From the NCBI GenBank assembly GCA_021848345.1, contig JAJZUV010000002.1, forward strand, positions 248,001 to 312,000: 64,000 nt of DNA, read 5' to 3'. This stretch comes from Pseudomonadota bacterium (lineage in GTDB: Bacteria > Pseudomonadota > Gammaproteobacteria > Burkholderiales > Burkholderiaceae_C). Each line of letters starts with the position of its first letter. Position 1 is the first letter of the stretch. Positions 58,713-64,000 of this stretch are shown here, one piece after another. Made by a program: the position numbers and the translations under genes. The notes under the pieces were generated by a model. It was not told the origin of the DNA. It made no database searches and worked only from the letters and a program-made list of their open reading frames with translations.

Positions 58713-61337
58713 ATGCTGTGCGCCATGCAAGCGCCGGCCCGATCCTCGTCGACCACCGAATCCGCCGCCTGGGACATGCCCGGCGCGGCCGGCTGGCGTT
58801 CCGTGCTGGACGCCATGGACCAGGGCGTGATGATCGCCGACGCGCGCGAGGCCGACTTCCCGCTGCTGTACGTCAATCCCGCCTACTGTCGGCTCACCGG
58901 CGTCGGCGCCGAGCGCGCGCTGGGCGCGCGTGCGCGGTTCCTGCAGGGCGACGCGGGCGACCAGCCGGCGCTGCAGGAGGTGCGCGCCGCGCTGGCCGAG
59001 GCGCGTGCCTGCCGGGTCGAGCTTTGCAACCGCGGCGCCGACGGTCGCGAGACCTGGATTTCGCTGCAGCTGTCGCCGCTGCCGGATGGCACGCAGGGGC
59101 GAGGGCGTCCGCGCTATTACCTGGGCTTGCTCGACGACGTCACGCGCAGGCGCGAACAGCAACGCGAACACGAGACCACGCAGGGCCTGTACCGGGCCTT
59201 GCTGGCCGAGGAGGAACTCGTGCTGTCGGCCGGGGATCTCGGCGACATGCTGCAAAGGGCCTGCGAACGCCTGGCCGACTCCGGGCTGTTCCAGTCGGTG
59301 CTGGTCGGGCGCGCCGGGCAGCAGGGTTTCGTGGATCTGCTGGCGCAGGCCGGCAGCGCCCACGTGGGCGAGGACTGGTACCGTCCCAACGTGCTGGGCG
59401 AGCAGTCCGAGCGCAGTCTCGCGGCGCGAGCCTGGAATACCCGCTCCCTGCAGTACAGCAACGACTACCTGGCCGATGCCGAGCTGAGCCAGTACCGCGA
59501 GAGCGTGCGTCGCCTGGGCATGCGCGCGGTGGCCATGGTGCCGGTGCCGCGCGGCGGCCACCGCTGGGCGCTGCTCGGCGTGGCCTCCGAGCGCTCCGGC
59601 GTGTTCACGCCCGCGGTGCTCGAACTCCTGGAGCGGGTCGCGCGCCTGCTGGGGCATGCGCTGGACGCCTTCGACCTGCGCCGGCGCCTGCAGCAGGAGC
59701 ATCACCATATCTCCTGGCTGGCCGAGCACGACCCGCTGACCGGGCTGCTCAACCGGCGCGGCCTGCGCACCCGGCTGCAGGACCTGCTGGCGCAGGCCGA
59801 TGCCCATGGCGGCTTCGTCGCCGTGGGCATCCTGGATTTCGACGACTTCAAGCAGATCAACGACAACCACGGGCACGCCGCGGGCGACGCGCTGCTGCGC
59901 ACCGTGGCCGCGCGCCTGGTCGAGGCCGTGCGCTCGTCCGACATGGTGGCGCGGCTGGGCGGCGACGAGATCGTGCTGGTGATGCAGGGCATGGTGGCGC
60001 GCGAGGACCTGGAGCCCATGCTCAACCGCATTCGCCAGTGCATCGTGGAGCCGGTGAGCCTGCCGCCGGGCGACAGCGTGCTGCAGATCCGCGCTAGCCT
60101 GGGACTGACCGTCTATCCCGAGGACTCCAGCGATCCGGACGAACTGCTGCGCCACGCCGACCAGGCGCTGTACGCGATCAAGCGCGAGCCGCGCGGCAGC
60201 GGGGCGCCATTCTGGCGCCTGTACCAGCCCGAGGTCGATCGCGACCACTACCACCACCTTCGCCTGGTGCGCGAGCGCTTCGGCAACGGCGGGCTGCGGG
60301 TGCACTACCAGCCGGTGGTGGACATGAACAGCTCCCGCGTGGTCGAGGTGGAGGCGCTGGCTCGCCTGGACGACGGACACGGACAGCTGATCGGGCCGCT
60401 GGATTTCATTCATCAGCTCGGCCGCGACGGCCTCGTGGCGATGACCGTGGCGGTGCTGCGCCAGGCGGCCGAGGACGCGCTGCGCTGGCAGCGCGAATGC
60501 GGCGCCGAGCTCGCCGTGGCGGTCAACATCGACCCGCTGCTGCTGGCCTCGGGCGAGGCGCTGGACACCGTGCGCGAGGTCGCCGCCTCCAGCGGGCTGC
60601 CGCCCCAGCGCATGGTGCTGGAACTGCTCGAGCACAACGACTTCCTGTCCTTCGCCACCGCGCAGGACACGCTGAGCGCGCTGCGCGCCATCGGCTGCCG
60701 CATCGCCCTGGACGACGTGGGCAGCGCCTACTCCTCGCTGCTGCGGGTGAAGGAACTGCCCATCGACATCATCAAGCTCGACCAGGGATTCATCCGCGGC
60801 CTGTCGGACAATCCGCAGGACCTGCGCTTCGTGCAGAGCCTGGCCCAGCTGGCGCGCGGCCTGGGGGTGGACTTCGTCGCCGAGGGGGCGGAAACCCCGG
60901 ACATCGTCGATGCGCTTCGCGCGCTGCGCGTGCCGCAGGCGCAGGGCTGGGGCATCGCCCGCCCGATGCCGGCGCCGGAATTCGAGCGCTGGCTGAGCGG
61001 ATGGCAACCCCGACGTCCGCCGCGCCGGCCCGGGCTGCTCAGCTGCGTGGCGGAGCAACTGGTGGCGCTGGACACCGATCTGTTGATCGCGCGTCACTAC
61101 CCGGAGCCCAAGCCGCCGCTGATCATGAGCCGCGACCCGGCCGAGGGGCCGGTGGGCCGTTGGCTGCTGGCCGCCGGCCTCAGCGCCCAGCACCCGCTGT
61201 CCATGGCCTACGCCGAGCTGTACGCGATGTTCCGAGACTGGATGAGCGCCGGGCCCGACGCCGACGACGCGATGGCCCAGTCGGCCCTGGACCACCTGTT
61301 GCGCTGCGCCGGCGACTACCTGCGCGCGCAGGCCTGA
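58713..61337 (+). CDS. PAS-GAF-GGDEF-EAL protein (cyclic di-GMP turnover)
   Basis: This 874-residue cytoplasmic protein has a PAS domain (about 30-145; VLDAMDQGVMIADARE, LYVNPAYCRLTGVGAERALG), a GAF-like domain (about 160-320) and a GGDEF domain (about 335-500). Its signature reads GGDEI at 416-420, so the phenylalanine is replaced. The EAL domain (about 520-770) has EAL intact at 547-549, HYQPVVD and DDVGSAYSS. A helical C-terminal part of about 110 residues is unassigned. The intact EAL suggests phosphodiesterase activity; cyclase activity is doubtful. GGAGAGG precedes the ATG at 58713. Confidence 0.92.
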   Translation: MLCAMQAPARSSSTTESAAWDMPGAAGWRSVLDAMDQGVMIADAREADFPLLYVNPAYCRLTGVGAERALGARARFLQGDAGDQPALQEVRAALAEARACRVELCNRGADGRETWISLQLSPLPDGTQGRGRPRYYLGLLDDVTRRREQQREHETTQGLYRALLAEEELVLSAGDLGDMLQRACERLADSGLFQSVLVGRAGQQGFVDLLAQAGSAHVGEDWYRPNVLGEQSERSLAARAWNTRSLQYSNDYLADAELSQYRESVRRLGMRAVAMVPVPRGGHRWALLGVASERSGVFTPAVLELLERVARLLGHALDAFDLRRRLQQEHHHISWLAEHDPLTGLLNRRGLRTRLQDLLAQADAHGGFVAVGILDFDDFKQINDNHGHAAGDALLRTVAARLVEAVRSSDMVARLGGDEIVLVMQGMVAREDLEPMLNRIRQCIVEPVSLPPGDSVLQIRASLGLTVYPEDSSDPDELLRHADQALYAIKREPRGSGAPFWRLYQPEVDRDHYHHLRLVRERFGNGGLRVHYQPVVDMNSSRVVEVEALARLDDGHGQLIGPLDFIHQLGRDGLVAMTVAVLRQAAEDALRWQRECGAELAVAVNIDPLLLASGEALDTVREVAASSGLPPQRMVLELLEHNDFLSFATAQDTLSALRAIGCRIALDDVGSAYSSLLRVKELPIDIIKLDQGFIRGLSDNPQDLRFVQSLAQLARGLGVDFVAEGAETPDIVDALRALRVPQAQGWGIARPMPAPEFERWLSGWQPRRPPRRPGLLSCVAEQLVALDTDLLIARHYPEPKPPLIMSRDPAEGPVGRWLLAAGLSAQHPLSMAYAELYAMFRDWMSAGPDADDAMAQSALDHLLRCAGDYLRAQA

Positions 61338-62036
61338 TCAGGCCGCCCCGGTTTCGTGCAGCGTGCCGTGCTGCAGGCGCAGGGTGCGCCCGCAGCGCGC
61401 GGCCAGGCCGGCGTCGTGGGTGACCAGCACCATGGCGCTGCCGTGCTCGCGCGCCATGGCCTCGATCAACGCGAACACCACGTCGGCGGAGTCGTCGTCG
61501 AGGTTTCCGGTGGGCTCGTCGGCCAGCAAAAGCGCCGGCTGCGTGACCAGTGCGCGGGCCAGCGCCACGCGCTGGCGTTCGCCGCCGGACAGCTCGGCCG
61601 GGCGATGGCGCAGGCGCGCCGCCAGGCCCACCTGTTCCAGCAGCGCGCTCGCGCGCTGCTGCGCCTGCGCAGCGGCCACGCGGCGGATGCGCAGGGGCAT
61701 CATCACGTTGTCCAGGGCGCTGAATTCGGGCAGCAGGTGATGGAACTGGTAGACGAAGCCGACGTTGCGATTGCGCCACCGACCCTGTTGCGCGGCGGAC
61801 ATGCCGGCCCAGCTCTGGCCGCAGACCTCGATGTGACCGGAATCGGCCAGCTCCAGACCGCCCAGCAGGTGCAGCAGGGTGCTCTTGCCGGAGCCCGAGG
61901 CTCCGGTGATGGCCAGCGACTGACCGGCCTGCAGGCGCAGCGAGGCTCCGGCCAGCACCTCCACCGCCTGCGGTCCGCCGGCGAAGCGCTTGCGCACCTC
62001 GCGCGCTTCCAGCACGTATTGCGCACTGCCTGTCAT
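61338..62036 (-). CDS. lolD: LolD-like lipoprotein-releasing ABC ATPase
   Basis: This 232-residue ATPase has Walker A GASGSGKST, the LolD-type Q-loop VGFVYQFHHLLPEFSALDNV, signature LSGGERQR and Walker B LLLADEPTGNLD. LolD drives release of outer-membrane lipoproteins from the inner membrane with LolC/LolE. No lolC or lolE is present in the window. The ATG overlaps the stop of the upstream sugar-nucleotide gene by four bases, so it is co-translated with a polysaccharide gene. MacB-type ATPases are similar; LolD is preferred for its QFHHLLPEF sequence and size. Confidence 0.87.
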   Translation of the reverse strand: MTGSAQYVLEAREVRKRFAGGPQAVEVLAGASLRLQAGQSLAITGASGSGKSTLLHLLGGLELADSGHIEVCGQSWAGMSAAQQGRWRNRNVGFVYQFHHLLPEFSALDNVMMPLRIRRVAAAQAQQRASALLEQVGLAARLRHRPAELSGGERQRVALARALVTQPALLLADEPTGNLDDDSADVVFALIEAMAREHGSAMVLVTHDAGLAARCGRTLRLQHGTLHETGAA

Positions 62037-63898
62037 GCATTGCCCTCCGGAGCAAGTTGGGGCCGGTATTCCGGTACCAGGGACACCAGCAATTCCTTCA
62101 CCGCGACGGCCTCGGGCTCGTCGCCGCCGATGGCGATGCGACGCTGCAGTGCGTCGAGGTCCACGCGCGGGCCTTCCACGTCGCCGTGGCGCGCCACGCG
62201 CAGCTTCGGATGCGGCGTGGGCAGCGTGGTCTCGTCGTCGGCCAGCAGTTCCTCGAACAGCTTCTCGCCCGGGCGCAGCCCGGTGAATACCACCGGGATC
62301 TCGTCCTCGTCGCGGCCGGACAGGCGGATCATCAGGCGCGCAAGTTCCACGATGCGCACCGGCTCGCCCATGTCGAGCACGTAGATCTCGCCACTGTCGC
62401 CCATCAGCGCGGCCTGCAGCACCAGTTGCGCCGCCTCCGGGATGGTCATGAAATAGCGCACGATGTCCGGGTGGGTGACCGTCACCGGCCCGCCGGCCGC
62501 GATCTGCTGGGCGAAGCGCGGCACCACGCTGCCGCTGGAGCCCAGCACGTTGCCGAAGCGCACGGCCACCATGCGCGTGCCCGGATGCTCGTGCGCCAGC
62601 ACCTGCAGCGCGCGCTCCGCCAGGCGCTTGCTGGCACCCATCACGTTGGTCGGGTTCACCGCCTTGTCGGTGGACACCAGCACGAAGCGTCGCGCCCCGC
62701 ACAGCGCGGCCGCGCGCGCGGAGTTCACCGTGCCCAGCACGTTGGTGCGCAGGGCCTCGATGGCGTTGTCCTGCTCCATCAGCGGAACGTGCTTGTAGGC
62801 GGCGGCGTGGAACACCACGGCCGGGCGCTGGCGCTCGAACAGCACGCGCAGCCGCGTGGCGTCGCGCACGTTGGCGGTGAGGAACACGGCCGGCATGTCC
62901 GGATGGCGCGCGCGCAGTTCCTGCTCCAGCTGGTAGATGGCGAACTCCGACATGTCCAGGCAGACCAGGCGGCCGACGCCGAAGCGCGCGATCTGGCGGC
63001 ACAGCTCCGATCCGATGGAGCCGCCGGCGCCTGTCACCAGCACGCACTGCCCGGCCAGAAGCTCGGACAGGCCGCGCACGTCGAGCTGCACCGCCGCGCG
63101 ACCCAACAGGTCGTCGAGCTCCAGGTTGCGCGGCACCGCCGAGCCCGCCCCCTGCTGCAGCCAGTCGTCGGCGCGCGGCAGGGTGAGCAGCGCCAGGTGC
63201 GCTCCGCTGGCCTGCTCCAGCAGCAGCCGTCGCGTCGCCGAGCCGGCGCTTCCCGCCACCAGCGCGTGCTGCGCGCCGAACTCGCGCGCGACCTCCCCGA
63301 GGGTGCGCGGCGGCCCGAGCACGGGAAGGTCCTGCAGGCGCGCACCGGCCTCGGCCTCCAGCGGGCTGTACACCGCCACCGCGCGCCACAGGCGCGTGGC
63401 GCGCAGGCTCTGCAGCGCCGGCGCCGCGTCGTCCACGCTGCCCAGCAGCAGCAGCGGCCTGGCGTCACCCGGCGCGCCGCGGTGGCTGCGCTCGGCCAGC
63501 TGGCGCTGGGCCAGGCGAACCGCCAACAGCGCGCCCCCGGCCAGAAGCGGGTGTATGAGCACGATGGAGCGCGGGAAATTCGGCACGCGCATGACCAGCA
63601 GCACGGCAGCCAGCGCCAGCGCGGCCACCGCGCAGGCGCGCGCCAGGCGCCACACGTCGGGCAGGCTGGCGTGGCGCCAGGCGCTGCGGTAGATGCCGAA
63701 TCGGTCCAGCGCAAATCCCCAGGCCAGCACCGCGATGGGCAGGGTCACGGCGACGATGTGCAGCACGTTGGCCGGCGCGTTGTTGCGCAGCAGGCTGAAG
63801 CGAAACACGAAGGCCGCCAGCCAGGTCAGCGCGACCAGCGCGGCGTCCAGCAGCGCGGCGGCTCCCGCGCGTCGCCAGGTCTGCGCGAGGCGGCTCAT
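62033..63898 (-). CDS. Membrane-anchored UDP-sugar 4,6-dehydratase/epimerase (WbpM/CapD-like)
   Basis: This 621-residue protein has about four N-terminal helices (first 130 residues), a Rossmann-like middle domain and a C-terminal SDR domain with VTGAGGSIGSELC near residue 288, AAAYKHVPLME, and the STDKAVNPTNVMGASKR active-site region. These are typical of WbpM/PglF-type enzymes that make 4-keto-6-deoxy sugars from UDP-GlcNAc. It should provide a precursor for O-antigen, capsule or glycan. The ATG at 63898 overlaps the upstream aminotransferase stop, fitting an order of aminotransferase then dehydratase. Confidence 0.92.
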   Translation of the reverse strand: MSRLAQTWRRAGAAALLDAALVALTWLAAFVFRFSLLRNNAPANVLHIVAVTLPIAVLAWGFALDRFGIYRSAWRHASLPDVWRLARACAVAALALAAVLLVMRVPNFPRSIVLIHPLLAGGALLAVRLAQRQLAERSHRGAPGDARPLLLLGSVDDAAPALQSLRATRLWRAVAVYSPLEAEAGARLQDLPVLGPPRTLGEVAREFGAQHALVAGSAGSATRRLLLEQASGAHLALLTLPRADDWLQQGAGSAVPRNLELDDLLGRAAVQLDVRGLSELLAGQCVLVTGAGGSIGSELCRQIARFGVGRLVCLDMSEFAIYQLEQELRARHPDMPAVFLTANVRDATRLRVLFERQRPAVVFHAAAYKHVPLMEQDNAIEALRTNVLGTVNSARAAALCGARRFVLVSTDKAVNPTNVMGASKRLAERALQVLAHEHPGTRMVAVRFGNVLGSSGSVVPRFAQQIAAGGPVTVTHPDIVRYFMTIPEAAQLVLQAALMGDSGEIYVLDMGEPVRIVELARLMIRLSGRDEDEIPVVFTGLRPGEKLFEELLADDETTLPTPHPKLRVARHGDVEGPRVDLDALQRRIAIGGDEPEAVAVKELLVSLVPEYRPQLAPEGNA

Positions 63899-64000
63899 GC
63901 GCTCGCACCGCTGACGAGTCGCAGGCCGCGCAGCAGCAGCTCGCACACCCGGCCGAGCTGTTCCTCGTCCATGTTGGAGCCCGAGGGCAGGCACACGCCG
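63895..64000 (-). CDS. DegT/DnrJ/EryC1 family aminotransferase, C-terminal end (partial)
   Basis: Only the last 34 residues or so are in the window: GVCLPSGSNMDEEQLGRVCE then LLLRGLRLVSGASA and a stop. The LPSGSNM-EEQ-RV pattern is the usual C-terminus of PLP-dependent sugar aminotransferases (PglE/WecE type), which act on 4-keto sugars. The next gene makes such a sugar and overlaps it by four bases, so the two steps are probably sequential in one glycan pathway. Confidence 0.75.
   Translation of the reverse strand, partial: GVCLPSGSNMDEEQLGRVCELLLRGLRLVSGASA

Noticed and set aside
58482-61295. Minus-strand frame of about 940 codons antisense to recJ end and the GGDEF-EAL gene
   Set aside because: Antisense shadow of a clear multi-domain gene; no family features.
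1-64000. CRISPR array, insertion sequence, prophage or rRNA operon
   Set aside because: No regularly spaced repeats with unique spacers, no transposase or integrase, no phage structural gene and no rRNA sequence were seen.

Overview
The window is a very GC-rich, gene-dense bacterial chromosome segment. Gene content and order point to a betaproteobacterium, most likely Burkholderiales (Comamonadaceae or Rubrivivax/Leptothrix/Thiomonas-like). Supporting signs are a complete Tol-Pal set, an MsbA/WaaE-type LPS pair, a YbdK ligase beside a Kef-type antiporter, an RpfE-type protein before recJ, and GC-rich intergenic REP-like elements. This placement is inferred from gene families, not from a search.

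Layout. 1-6.2 kb: a BatA-D-type operon (moxR end, DUF58, DUF4381, VWA protein, VWA-TPR fusion, BatD). 6.2-10.5 kb: chemoreceptor, AIM24-like protein, Pmp3-like peptide, Ni/Co permease, tRNA-Lys. 10.5-17.1 kb (minus strand): tcdA, YeeE/YedE transporter, queC, cpoB, pal, tolB, a WaaE-like glycosyltransferase. 17.1-28.1 kb: msbA, YbdK ligase, antiporter, dnaE, then tolA-tolR-tolQ-ybgC. The Tol-Pal genes therefore lie in two blocks. 28.2-32.9 kb: glycine-betaine-type ABC transporter, ribE, tRNA-Asn and a HepT/MntA toxin-antitoxin pair.

33.4-40.4 kb is the most distinctive part: a tightly packed operon of type III polyketide synthase, methyltransferase, FAD oxidoreductase, acyl carrier protein and ketosynthase. 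A MarR regulator, a small membrane protein and an MFS exporter follow on the same strand. It reads as a dedicated phenolic-lipid or other polyketide pathway with its own carrier protein, elongation enzyme and possible exporter. 40.4-45.4 kb: SCO1 protein and an operon for cystine/amino-acid uptake with a C-S lyase and an Lrp-type regulator. 45.7-47.5 kb: cspA, duplicated REP-like elements and four tiny exported proteins of unknown function, two of them paralogous. 47.5-52.8 kb: an XylR/DmpR-type sigma-54 activator divergent from aromatic aldehyde dehydrogenase, SDR alcohol dehydrogenase and esterase, with a near-perfect -24/-12 promoter; the order resembles the are (aryl ester) operon. 52.8-55.4 kb: GMC oxidoreductase and an IclR regulator. 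55.5-64 kb: RpfE-type protein, recJ, a PAS-GAF-GGDEF-EAL protein, lolD, a WbpM/CapD-type sugar-nucleotide enzyme and the end of a DegT-type aminotransferase.

Because GC is so high, long open frames occur antisense to nearly every gene. Only frames with recognisable protein families, sensible starts and operon logic are annotated.
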